Program-made: the position numbers and the translations under genes
Notes under the pieces: generated by a model
What the model saw: only the letters and a program-made list of their open reading frames with translations
Told to the model about the DNA's origin: nothing
Database searches by the model: none
Assembly: GCA_016800925.1 (NCBI GenBank)
Contig: JABCPU010000185.1
Coordinates: 1 to 64,000, forward strand
Origin: Suillus spraguei
Taxonomy: Eukaryota > Basidiomycota > Agaricomycetes > Boletales > Suillaceae
Direction: 5' to 3'
DNA: 64,000 nucleotides
Part shown: in pieces, positions 47,171 through 62,507 of the stretch
How positions within the stretch are numbered: the first letter of the stretch is position 1
How the letters are laid out: every line of letters begins with the position of its first letter

Positions 47171-48599
47171 GGTTGTAGTTGGTGTGACGAGTGATAGGAG
47201 ACAGGAGGTTGAATTGGTTGGGATTGAGAGATACGATTTATATAGGGAACGATTGCGACGTCATAGAGTACATCATTCGTCCTGATAAGGAGGTTGTGCG
47301 TAGCGACGGCGAGATATATATGGGAGTTTCTGATAATCTAGACCTCTTTCATGTCCTGGTAGGCCTTTGGTAGGCCTGGCCCATATCAATTACACCGGTC
47401 TCGAATATGAATACACATGTCACTTAAGCTTCTCTTCTCCCGGTTATCTCGCAACATAAGCTATGCAGTCCTCATTTAGTACACAATCATTGTCACGACC
47501 TACAATTCCCCTCCTCCGCTCTGAAAAAGTCACATCATAAGTGTATCAGCCACTCACAATCTAGTATAAACTGCCCGTGCTCCGGCATTGCCTTCTGTAA
47601 AATCTAAAGCAATCTACTGCATGGTTGATGGTGAAGCGCATGGCTTCCGTTCTGTGTCCCTTCCCAAGTCCTGTCGTCTGGTTCCAGTATTTGCCAATTC
47701 TTTAATTGCCGTCGGTTGGAGCAAGCGACCAAAATCTGTACCTCTTGGGATATTTATGCCCTCCTAAAAGAAGCCGGGCTTGAAAACTTACTGTCCAACT
47801 TGAAGGTCTCAGCTGGACTCCAAGTGACTCCGAGTCGTTGAATCACAGTGATGAATGTGTGTGACTTCGATATCGACACGTTATAGAGTGATGATAGATT
47901 ATTGTAACGTCCAGCTAAGTTGAGGGAAGCACAACACTTCTTCAATGACGTACGAGATGGTCGAGTCTTTGTTCTCACGCCTGTCACTACTCAGCCACGC
48001 ACGGTATTCACCACGTTCCTCCGAACATCACCGTCGCTGTGATGATGATGACGCTCACTCACCTTCTTTGGGGACACCAATTATCCCCCTCGGCCGCCTT
48101 TTATCGCTTGTTCGTTGTTCTCACTTCAGCAACGCTGGTTCAATGATTTCCCTACGGCTGTTGGCTGTCGGTCCGCGGCCGGAATAACAACATTCAGCCT
48201 ACTAGCACTACCTTACCAAGTACAATGCCTGCGCAGTCACGACCCGTCCCATAATGAACTCATCTCATCTCATTCCTTTTCTCGTAATCATCATCTCTAC
48301 CGGCGAAATTAACGCAGCAGCAGCAAAACTAATCCCAAGGCCAAGTACAAGCCATCATCTCACCACCAGTCCTACGGCAGGTGCAGCATCTGGATGGTCA
48401 CGACCCCTTCATTACAGACCAGCTTCTCTGTACTCTCTCGCATGTCGATGATGATTAAGATTAACGCTGCAGTATATGGAAAATATTAATATTTCGTACG
48501 AATGTAAATATCTTTGACTCCAAACCAGACACCCGCTGATGACTATTAAACACCGTGATTCTCGCCAAATATTCCCGTGTGTCGCGTGTTATCGACGTA
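47171..48599. other. Intergenic, no supportable gene
   Basis: The first ~200 bp upstream of 47,170 should contain the PDC promoter (a TTTATATAGGG stretch lies near 47,236). The remainder has only short overlapping open frames. Confidence 0.45.
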
Positions 48600-51500
48600 G
48601 GCATAGAAACAGGTAGTAAAACCTCTACAAGCTAGCATGAATATCGTGACTGCGGTAATGAAAGTATGTATCGTGTGCTTGTACATGTCTTCACCAGGCG
48701 GGAAAGGGTAATACAAAATTCCCAGTTTTCACACTGTATAAGCCAACCATAAAGCATGTACCAATGCTACTGGTACGCATATACAGAGCGAGTTCTCTCG
48801 TATAAATGATACATGGGGTATGCTGATATAACAGCCAAGGGGACGGTTATATACCTCAAATGCTGAACGGCCCGAAGTAGAGGAAAGTCGATGGAACAGC
48901 ATCACTTGTGAGCCAGGATCACACATCCGAAAAACAAATGCTTTACGGACCGAAATATGATACAAGAATCTTTTGGTCGATGGATGTGGTTGAGTGAATA
49001 TGGCGATATATAACTTTGAAACTTGTGTACTAGATCCGAGAGTGCTCTAAGTATATTGAGTGATAGGTACGAGAAGTCGGACTCGTCGGTCATGGGGAAC
49101 AATAGGTAGGGGAGTTTAGCAGGAAGCTCTGACGGAAGAGTGTGGGGATGATATTAATATTGCTACTAGAAGCCAAAAGGGACCTGCCCAATCTTACGGC
49201 AAGTTGATAAGAGCTTGCAGCTGACCAGCGCCGACTAGTTGGCCCGCTGATTAGGAGGATTGACCCAGAAGCAAAGTTCCGTTCCGAGTGAGCAGGGTCG
49301 ATTGTTTAGCCAACATTCAGCACACCACGCCCATTCTAAGCCATCGACTGCCATCGATTGCCTCGGAAAACACCGGGGGTTATGCCGCATGATAATCGAT
49401 AGATTCCTAGTCAGGCCGGGCCAGCGCCGCGGTTTGATAATCTAATGAGCGTTCCAAGGTATATCCTTGATTAAATAAGCTCACGCCCTTCCATTGCATC
49501 AATCTTCTATCTCGTATCAAGATCGTACGACTATTTGGATCGCTCACCTATAAGCTTCTCAGTCAAAAGATGGATTCCTCCTGGTCAGATGTTAAGTTGA
49601 AGCGTGACATCATAGGATCTAGAACCCGTCTAAGTCCTCGCGGGCCGCTCATATGGCACGCAGTTCCGAAGCTGTCCACAGGCAGCAGTGCACACCACAG
49701 CATTGTCTCGTGGAAGTGTTGATAGGACAGTTACAGGCCGTCGAGACGGGGAAGATCATCGCAAAATGGACACGGCATAGTGACTGGTTGAGTGCTACCA
49801 CTGTACGGTGAGTGAGTGATGAGTGGATCTTATGATGGGACGATACTGAGAGTGCACAAGGTCCGTAAAGACACCTAGCCTACGGATGACACAGTACTGG
49901 AGGGATTCCATATACTCGCGCGCAGGAAGACCTGGTGGATGTCTGAATCTTTTAAATCGCACTGAGGTGCACCAAGTACGAGCTTTGGTGAGAAAACTTA
50001 GAGATGGAAAGCAGAGGCATAGTTAGAAGCGAAGTAGAAGAGATACTAGCACCTTGTCTAGAAAGCACGCATCATGGTGTTGGCATGATTCTTCACCTAC
50101 CAGGAGAAAGGGATCAAAACATCCCAGCCCCCGCACCGTATCAGCAAACCAATAACATTGACCAATGCTATTGGTATGCTGATAAATGATGCGTAGGGGC
50201 ATGTTGATGTAGCACTACAGGTTGCTCATAGACCTCGAGGCCGAAGAATCCTGAGATGGAGGAAAGTTAATGGAAAAGCATCGCACCACTGACCTTTATC
50301 GCAGACTGCAGTGTTCTGAGAGAACAATATCTCGTAGAGGGTCTGGAGGGGCATCATAAGTCGGAACAGCACGATCTGCAGTCCATACGGTTTGAGAGAA
50401 GAGTAATTGTTCAACTGACCAAGATGTGATACGAACATATCGTGTTTGATCTGACAAAGTGAATTAGTAATCTCTCGCCTGTACTAGATCGGAATGTAAT
50501 GCTGTAATAGCCAGGAGTTGCGAATATAGGCTGTCGAACAATAGATAGGAGAGGTTAGCAGGAAGATCAGGGAGTATGAATGGAGGAAAAAGCACGGCGA
50601 GGAAACCGCTAATGCCAATAAGGCTTCAACATGTATTGAGGCAATGCTGGCAGCTGATCAGCACCAACTATTCGGCCGATCTGCACATGACCGATTGGAA
50701 GAATTAAAGTTCCTTTCCGGGTGAGCGGCAGCGGGAGGGTCAACTGCTTAGCCAACATCTTGGCACATCATGACCATCGACTGCCATCGATTATGTAGCG
50801 TGCCTCGGAAGAACACCGGGAGCGATGCCGCATGTCGATAAACCCAGCCAGCGCAGAGTTTAATGACCTAGTAATTTCAATAAGCATTCGAGGGTACAAT
50901 CCTTGATTAGGCTCGTGCACCTCCATCAACCTTCTATCTCGCAGCAGGATCGCACATTGGGACTATTTGGATGATCGCTAGCGCTCATTAATATAAGTAC
51001 GAGCTTTGGTGAGCACAACTCAGAGATGGAAAGCAGAGGCATAGTCAAAAGCCAAGTGGAAGAGATATATTAGTATCTTGTCTATAAAGCACTGATCATG
51101 GTGTCGGCGCAATTCTTCACCTGCCAGGAGAAAGTGATTTACTGGTTCGCAGATTATAAATGATGCGTGGGGGCATGTTGATATAGCGCCACAAGTCAGT
51201 CATGGGCCTCGAGCGCCGAAAGATCCTAAGATGGAGGAAAGTTGATAGAACAGCATCGCACGACTGACCTTTGTCGTCTGCAGTGTTCTCAAAGAACAAT
51301 ATCTGGTAGAAAATATGGAGGGCATCATAAGTCGGAACCGCACGGTCCGCAGTCCATACAACTTGAGAGAAGGGCAGTCATTATCCAACTGGACAAAATG
51401 TGATACGAGCATATCGTGTTTGATCTGACAAGGTGAATATGGCGATATATAGCAGCCGCTCGCCGGTCCTAGATCGGAATGTAATATCGTGATAGCCAGG

Positions 51501-52070
51501 AGTCGCAAGTGTAGGTTGCCGAACAATAGATAGGGGAGGTTAGCAGGAAGGTCTGGCAGTATGAACAGAGGAAAGAGCAAGGTGAGGAAATCGCAAATGC
51601 CAAAGCAATTTGCTTTTTAAGGTCATGGAAAGTTGATAAGGCTTCAACATGTGTTAGGGCGAAGCTAGCAGCTGATCAGCACCAACCAGCCGATTTGCAT
51701 GTGGCTGATTGGGAGAATGCATGTGCCAGAAGTAGAGTTCCTTTCCGGGTGAGCGGCAGTAGGAAGGTTGACTGTTTAGCCAACATCCTGGCACATCATG
51801 ACTATTATAGATCATCGACTACCATCGATCATGCAGCGTGCCTAAGAAGAACACCGAGAGTGATGCCGCATGTCGATAAGCACCCAGCCAGCGCAGAGTT
51901 TGATGACCTATGGATTTCAATAAGCGTTCGGGGGTACAATCCTTGATTAGGCTTGTGCACCTCCATCAACCTTCTATCTTGCATCGAGATCGCACATTGG
52001 GACTATTTGAATGATCTCTAGTGTTCACCTACCAACTTTTCAATCAAAATTCGATTCCTGCTGGACCCTG
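48600..52070. repeat. Three tandem imperfect copies of a ~1-kb sequence
   Basis: Unit 2 (49,981-50,998) and unit 3 (50,999-~52,070) share starts (AAGTACGAGCTTTGGTGAG) and align through GATGGAAAGCAGAGGCATAG, GGAGGAAAGTTGATAG, GACTGCAGTGTTCT, GCTGATCAGCACCAAC and the TACAATCCTTGATTAGGCT end, with a period of ~1,018 bp. Unit 1 (~48,600-49,590) is a more diverged copy (GAGGAAAGTCGATGG, CCATCGACTGCCATCGATTG). The end of each unit has promoter-like features: AT-rich TTGATTAAATAAG in unit 1, then CT-rich sequence. Minus-strand open frames inside are not recognisable proteins. Confidence 0.8.
49570..49830 (+). pseudogene. Possible promoter-attached gene start with WD40-like scrap
   Basis: An ATG at 49,570 (MDSSWSDVKLKRD) follows the promoter-like end of unit 1 of the tandem repeat. 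The frame is lost after ~50 codons, and a piece reading ETGKIIAKWTRHSDW (about 49,742-49,790) resembles a WD40 strand of the 33-35 kb gene (QTEKIIAKWEGHT). The match is short, so this is tentative. Confidence 0.3.
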
Positions 52071-52267
52071 GTCGGACATTAACAATTCCTGTCAAACTAA
52101 TACCACACTCACCATTCCCTCAATACCGCTGGTAGTAGACTCAACAACTCTTTCTACGTAGATCACCTCGAATAACTTAATAGATACAATCCCAAGTTCA
52201 ACCTACAGATACTGATGTAGTGGACCACATTCCCCTCGCTCCCCGTCAGTGTACGCATGCTCATCCA

Positions 52268-54135
52268 TCACACAGACGAGAAAGAATTCATCTCCGTTGT
52301 CGCTACGATCGGCTGCTGTGGCTAAAATGTATCATTAAGTCGTCAGGGACACAAGAACTAGCACTGACCTTCACAGCTTCATCATCAGGATATTAAAGCA
52401 CGTCCCTCCGGAATGCCCAGAGCTCTCCGTGTTCCGAGGCCTGGATGTGCAGCTCCGAACGGTAGACCCCGTAGCAGTTGTAGAATGAGCAAGACTTGTT
52501 AGTGTCTGGGTTGACCTCTCCGTAGTGTTGTGCATTCAGGAGTGCGAGGAATGAGTTAACATATACTTGAAACAGAACCACTGGTCAGCATGATTCTAGG
52601 AAAGGGGCTTTGACTATGCCTTTAGCCAATAAAAAGTCAATAGCGATGAAGACCAAGTTGGTCGGCGTGACTGCGAACTGCAGACCCTCAGAGAAGAGAT
52701 AGATGACACATTGTCTGGAAGCTTACCGTAATTATAGTTGCTATCGAACATACACTGCATGAAATATAAGTCAAGATATGGGATAGTCTGGAAGGAGGAA
52801 TACCTCGTCAGACAACCAGTATGAATGATGTAAACCATGAGCTTTGTTATCAAGGAATCGGTGCTATACATTGTGTTAGTAGTACCTCGGAGTCAGGTGA
52901 TGAATGGACTGCTCTTTACCTAGGGAATCCAGTACGGGAGGTAGCCAGGAGATAGCATAGTGATGATGTGATAACGATGTCGGAAAAAGTAACCGTGCCC
53001 AATGTGCCCAAAGCCATGTATATCCACCGCACGATTTTGATCAAATCTGAGGATGTATGAAGCTGATATCTACTCACCATCAGCATTCCATGTAGTTAGG
53101 GAGTACAGGATTTCACCCACAAGAACCAAATAAGGGCTGATATTGGGTTAAAATGATGGGTCAACAAGAGCGCCATTTAAAGCTTACCGGTTGCAACACC
53201 TAAAGGGATCTTTAAGATCGAACAACGAGCATTTCCAGCTAACAAACTTACCTGAGCTTAAGACTATGACTATGCCCTAACGACGAATGAACGTAATGAA
53301 ATGCTTAGAAATTGTAAACCTACCACTGTGATAGGGAGGATTCTTGATTTGCCCTTGCTGACTAGGTATATTGCATCAGTCGTAGAAATCTATCAATGGG
53401 GGATACACGTACGTATCCATATGCGATAAAGGTAAAAGCTATGGTACAAGAATGCATTATGGGTTGCGCATCAGATTCTGCACATTAAACTCACAGATTT
53501 ACCGAAAAGATAATCAAAACCTGTGGAGTGCGTGACTAAGGTGCACCGCAGAGCTTAGCGAATGCAACTCACCTCGATAACTACCGAAAGCTGCATAAGC
53601 CCATCAATATCATAATACTATGGGGCTGCACGGAGGGCTAAGGTAAAAACTCACTTTAGAACTCCATATAATTTCTATGAGCGCATCGAAATTTGCATAG
53701 TTGATCACTAGATGATAATAGATGCAGTGGACTATCAAGGCCAGGTGCAGAGCATCAAGTATCCTAAGGTTTCAGGAAAATCTGTAATCTCAACGCGCTC
53801 GAACATGGCAACTCGAAGGAATGCATACCAGAGCCAGATGACCTGATATGGTGTTTAACCAGGATTGATAGAAGGTGGTAGAGACGTACAGCCAGCTTAT
53901 AGAACGTCATCCCTGTGTCCTTATGCGTCTGAAAGTAAATGAAAGCTTGAACATTGCTTAAACCAAAGAGACTGTTCCAAAAAATAAGTCAGCATGACAC
54001 AACGCAGTACGGCTTTGACTGCATAACGAGCGAATTATTTACGAACACTGCTGCAATGATAACCCCAATAAAAAGCGCCCCGAATGTCCTCCCGATATCA
54101 AGTGGTGGGACGAAGTTCTGGGCCGAGGAAGACAT
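52268..54135 (-). CDS. DUF6534-like seven-helix membrane protein
   Basis: The start MSSSAQNFVPPLDIGRTFGAL at 54,135, the LFGLSNVQAFIYFQTHKDTGM segment, TFYKLAVLWLW, LDALHLALIVHCIYYHLV, the STDSLITKLMVYIIHTGCLT segment (~52,870-52,800) and YVNSFLALLNAQHYG near 52,570 follow the order of the DUF6534 family of mushrooms. The end MNSFSSV followed by TGA (52,268-52,270) also matches the family ending. About ten small introns separate the pieces. I could not verify every exon, so a disabling lesion is possible. The role is unknown; the family is predicted as a plasma-membrane or organelle multi-helix protein. Confidence 0.7.
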
Positions 54136-54673
54136 TGTTGGTTATAATCTGGAAGGTGTCCAAGTCTAGGTATTAAGTACAATGGATAGTGCATTGCCAC
54201 CTAGTCACAGCGCTGATAGTAACGGAGACGCATTATGTTGGTTGGTTCAAGCATATACAGGTACTGGTCACATCAGGCCAGCATGATCCTAATCACGGCC
54301 TTGATTAATAACAGTCATATCGAAGTATGTTTTTGCGCCGCACCGCCAGCCGAGTTGCGATCGCCAAAAGATGGTAGTATAGTCACCGTCAGTCAACGTT
54401 CACACATCGTTTATGCAAACGACTTACATCATGGTATCTAGTGATACAGGTCACTTGAAGAATCAAGATTTGTTGCTTAATCTCCGCCTTGTCTGAGAAT
54501 AGACAAGGTGGCTGGAAGAACATGAAACATGAAATCTTTCTCACAGTAATCAAATTTTGTATTTTTGTTCAGCCCGGTATCATGATGGGACGCGCTGGAC
54601 TTCCGAATTGAAGATGACATAATAAGATTCGGCCTGAACGTGACGGCTTCCTCCTAGTAGCGAGTACTGCTCG
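54136..54673. other. Intergenic between divergent genes
   Basis: Upstream region shared by the membrane-protein gene (minus) and DAD1 (plus). No coding sequence seen. Confidence 0.5.
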
Positions 54674-54996
54674 ATGTCGCAATCAGAACCCTCCTTCTTT
54701 GAACGCGAGCGCGACAGACTATCCTTAGACATCACAGCAGTAAGTACTGCCCAAGCCAAGACATCTTAAAACCTACATGCCATCCACAGTGCTTCGAAGA
54801 CCTTCTCTCATCCAGCAACGTACTCAATCGGAAACTCGAAGAAGTAATGGGCATGACTCGTGAATACGAAACCATCGCTTCCCTCTGGAAAAGTTTCCAC
54901 GAGTTGATGCGTGGACAACGAGACGAAGTGCTCGAAGATAGAACGACCGTGCCCGGCACAGGCGCCCACGTCGTGTCCACAAATTCCAAACGCTAG
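54674..54996 (+). CDS. DAD1: DASH complex subunit Dad1 (kinetochore)
   Basis: Small kinetochore protein; DASH rings couple kinetochores to spindle microtubules. Two exons, 54,674-54,739 and 54,790-54,996, with a 50-bp intron, encode ~90 residues. The N-terminus FFERERDRLSLDIT, the core DLLSSSNVLNRKLEEVMGMT and the following ETIASLWKSFHELM match Dad1 from fungi, all helical. The ~30-residue C-terminal tail is less conserved. The length is usual for Dad1. The stop lies 175 bp from the convergent PKC1 stop, so the two 3' UTRs probably overlap. Confidence 0.93.
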
Positions 54997-55170
54997 TACT
55001 AAGCACTTCAAGAGGGAAGTGAATTGTTCGACAGGTACGCTACATGATCGTTTTCATGAACTTTGCGAAGACTATCCAAGTACAGGTGAGAAGAACAAAA
55101 AAGTATGTGTTATTGTGGCGAGACAAAGACAGATGATGATCATTCATGACAATGCTGTGTAATGTCCAAA

Positions 55171-59014
<3,844 letters not shown>

Positions 59015-59210
59015 GACCGTTGAAGACCTGTGCTGTCTGTAGGTTGTAGTAAGAGAGGCGTTATACAGCAGCGGATGGGGCTGTGGGCCTGGCAGATTAC
59101 TGATAAACGCCCGATGAGGCACTACGTACTTGGCTAACACCCATATATACACTTAGCAATTTAGACTTAGACTTAACTTACTTGAACCCATAATAATTCA
59201 ATAATCCTAA
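59015..59210. promoter_or_regulatory. Bidirectional promoter between PKC1 and the 59.2-kb gene
   Basis: Only 196 bp separate the two start codons. A CATATATAC box at ~59,142-59,150 lies ~65 bp upstream of the plus-strand ATG and could serve as its TATA element. It would be read symmetrically for PKC1 at ~130 bp. Confidence 0.5.
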
Positions 59211-61174
59211 ATGCCCTCCTTTTCCTCCTCCTCATCAATTCGTGCTGCGTCTGAACAATGTTCATTGAACGTAAAAATCGTACACAAGCTCTACCATGGA
59301 TATCCTTCTAACGTCTTTCATAAAGTGAAAGGCAGGCTACCAAAAGAATTGGACGTTCTCCTACTTTCAGATTTAATTATTTCTATTGCAGGTTTTCTGG
59401 ACGGCCAGGCTGTCCCTGCAGATGCAATCGCGCACTCTGCGTTAACGCAGCACCTCCGCAATGACCTCAACGCAGCATGTGTCCAAGCCATCTTTTTTGT
59501 TTTTCTGATGTGACAATCTATTCCAGAACGCACCTCAGCTTGGTTTGAATGCCATTTCCGACGCATACATTGACAACGCCGACGGTCACGCTAAAAGTAA
59601 GCTTTTGACTCTGCATCATCTACCAACTCACAATCCTCTGTAGTCATTTTAACACCATCACGGTCCATATCCCATTCATCCCGCCAACATGCTATTCTCG
59701 TAGCAGTGGATCTATGTTATATTTGGAAAACCGCAGGCGATCGCGAAGACTCCACAAACCTTCTCAGCGGTGCTGACCCGTTCGCAGAAAACCTGTACCT
59801 GCCCTTTGAGCTCCTTCTCAAGCGCGTCACAGAGCAGCTTTTCAATCAGCTTATTGGGTGCGTTTCGGCAGTCAGCTGAATATATGCGCTCTCATATGGC
59901 TCAGGCGCTATCCCCTTATCTTTGGCACGTGGTGCAGAGTATGTTGGTGGCTTTTCTGCTCAATCGCTCTGACAATGTACAGAGACTCGATATGGAATCC
60001 GAGTACTTTCCTTCTGTCGCACAGTCTATTCTCGAAATTATGCGGCGGTCCCCTAATCCCCATTTTGTAGCACGTTGTAAGCGGGTAATTAAGGTGTGTT
60101 TTCTACTTCTGTCCGTACCTGCCATAAATATCTTTCTAGACTGCACGTGCTCGCCATCAGTCCGTGCTCCAGGCCTCCGCAGCAGCCCTCTCCTTATGTC
60201 TAGCTTCCCGCGACTCAGACTCGGACGAAGGCGAGCAAATCAACACTCCGAAACTCACACCAGAAGCCGTATTGTGTGAGTCCTTGGAGCAAATATTCAG
60301 AACGGGAGTCCCCCAGACCCGCTTCAAGGTATGAATTATCCGTTCAGGAACGACAAACTTATGAGTCACTCAGAGTCAGGTCATCAGTGCACGCTCAACT
60401 CTATTGACTTCTTCAGCTGGGGATGACGATCAACTAATAGAGGACGATGTCATATTCGACAACACACAAATCGATTCCCCTTCAGTTTGGCCTAATCTCC
60501 CTGATATTCATATGGATAACTCCGTCCCGGTTATTGATATACAGCAGACCGTACCGAACGGCATAGATGATCTCTTAGAGGACTGTACCGAAGAGGCGTT
60601 ACCCTGGTCCACGTTTTCAGGCGCATATACGACGCATTCGGACGATTCCCTTATCGAAGGCCTAGGCTCTTCATCTCAACCACGTAGCACTACACCTCCC
60701 TTGATACGGTCCTATCTAACCGAAAGTGAAGACGATAGCTTCGCGTTGGATTTAGAACCTGATCACGAACAAGAGGATGCCAACATGGAAGATGCCGATT
60801 TCGAACGTGTTGTGTTTCATCCACCCTTGTCAAGTCATCACGCGAAGTTGACGTTTTTGGGACGCCAAGAACTACCTGCAGGAGTGCAGGAATTTGACGT
60901 GCTTGTTGATGAAGGATGGGGCTGCGAGGGCGAGTTGTTGTTCGATCCGGCCGATATATTCGATGACTCGGATAGTCTTGGTGTCGAAGATGAGACTGGA
61001 CGCATTCCTGTTTCACAAGTTCCGGATGGAGGTCCTGATCAAGATATCTTCTTACAGGTGAAGAGCAATACCGCGGATCAAGAATACTACGGTTTCGACA
61101 CACACTTTGACATGGATGGTCAGGTGGTTCAGGGTAGCGCAGATGACTGTTTTACGGATGTCTGGGATCTATAG
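59211..61174 (+). CDS. Unrecognised protein: helical N-terminal half, acidic C-terminal half
   Basis: I do not recognise this gene. About six exons can be read: MPSFSSSSSIRAASEQ, then helical sequence (NVFHKVKGRLPKELDVLLLS), ENLYLPFELLLKRVTEQLFN joined across an intron (59,859-59,906) to ALSPYLWHVVQSMLVAFLLN, EYFPSVAQSILEIMRR, and then a Ser/Asp-rich stretch (SLCLASRDSDSDEGEQ). From 60,404 a 256-codon exon is strongly acidic (many D/E, few K/R), with clusters such as YLTESEDDSFALDLEPD and EQEDANMEDADFE, and it ends at TAG 61,172-61,174. An acidic, disordered region of this kind occurs in nuclear or chaperone-type proteins, but that is only a guess. Codon use and splicing look like those of a real gene. 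Confidence 0.7.
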
Positions 61175-61201
61175 CAACATGCATCAGCGGGTTGGACCGT
61201 G

Positions 61202-61229
61202 CTACGGAGTGCTCCGTAGCACTCCGTAG
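61202..61229. other. Perfect 12-bp hairpin just after a stop codon
   Basis: CTACGGAGTGCT, a CCGT loop, and AGCACTCCGTAG form a perfect inverted repeat 27 bp after the stop at 61,174. A further partial copy (TACTCTGTAG) follows at 61,230-61,239. It would lie in the 3' UTR of the preceding gene. Confidence 0.8.
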
Positions 61230-61558
61230 TACTCTGTAGTGAATTACGTTTACCTGATGTGCTTTTCTGCAACAAAGTCTGGCTTGGGAAATTGCTGAAA
61301 CTGATTGTGACATATGAGATCCGACATCCGATGCCGGGTATAATTGAAATGTTTGATTGAGACTCCGCCACTCCGCTTAGGTAATTACATCTTTCAGGGA
61401 AAGACTTTAGAAACCCCAAGTTATCAACAAACTTTTGTTTCAATTCGATTCAAATCGGTGCGGCTGGGCTTTCTCTTCGACGCTCTCGAAGGCTTTTCTA
61501 GCTCCTCCTCCTTCAAGATCGTCTTTTGTCTCTAGCTCGTTCTGCTCATCACTTCACC

Positions 61559-62100
61559 ATGCTGCCGGCCAAGCGCAACAAGATCGACATCAGTGTGAGT
61601 TATCGATGCCTCGTGCCCTTTCCAAAGCTACATATTCATCATGGCTTATACAGAAACTGTCGGAGGAGGAGCAGAAGATCTTTCGACTGTACGGCAAACT
61701 TCCAACACACAAGAACATTTTGACTAAGGTGCAAGGAGTAAGTTACATGTCTCACCATTCACCTTTGTTCTTATTGTATGCGTTCCAGGATCGGAAATAT
61801 TTTGATTCAGGCGACTATGCACTCTCCAAAGCTGGGGTTGCACCACAGAATACCGTCGGTACTGCGATCCCCAATCCGGATAAGTAAGCTGCGCCTATCA
61901 TTCTTTCCGCACACGGTGACTCACTCACAGCTGCGCACAGCATCCCACACGCATCATCGCCACCGACAGCCCATACCGGTGGATTAAGTGTATCCCCTAC
62001 GAACAGCTCATGTCCCGTAAAAGAGAGTTCGCTCTCCCATTCCGAGGAAGAGGAGCCAGAGAAGGAAGATACTGATGCAGGAGACCAGGATGAAGCATAG
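61559..62100 (+). CDS. IGO1: Igo1/endosulfine-family PP2A inhibitor
   Basis: Small disordered protein that, once phosphorylated by a Greatwall/Rim15-type kinase, inhibits PP2A-B55 and so controls quiescence entry and mitosis. Exons are 61,559-61,594, 61,654-61,737, 61,789 to ~61,885, and ~61,940-62,100. The conserved block reads LSEEEQKIFRLYGKLPTHK, then DRKYFDSGDYALSKAGV across intron 2. FDSGDY contains the Ser that is the kinase target in the family. The tail is Ser/Pro- then Glu-rich (EEEEPEKEDTDAGDQDEA). The last acceptor was chosen to keep the tail in this acidic frame; the alternative frame gives a basic end. Length and layout are normal for the family. Confidence 0.9.
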
Positions 62101-62507
62101 ACGTTTACTTTTCTCCCTGCTTTCTATGCCCTTCCACATCCCCACTTATTGCTTCCTCAAAGAGCATGAAGACACTATGTTTCGCTCGCGTATTCCCTAT
62201 GTATCATCGGTACCCCACCCCATGCCTTCCAGATTCAATGCTTGGCTACCCTTCCCTGATCTGTAGTCCGTTGTTGTTTGGAATCTGTTCTGTTTTGTAT
62301 CAGTAACTACATATATAGTAGGATCCGTTCATCGTACATCCATCTGTTCGTGTTCCGCACTATCTATATAATAATTCTGGAACGTTGGTGTGATGTGACT
62401 TGTGACTACTTCTGTGAATGTGCGCATGGTCGCGTTTGTAGCTGGACGCGTCCAGACTCCATTTCACGCGTTCATCATTCTGTTCAGAACTTCGGCTCTG
62501 ATCAAAA
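62101..62507. other. Intergenic, Igo1 terminator and POL12 promoter
   Basis: Between tandem genes in the same direction. T-rich sequence and an ATATATAGTAGG stretch near 62,311 are present. No coding sequence seen. Confidence 0.5.
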
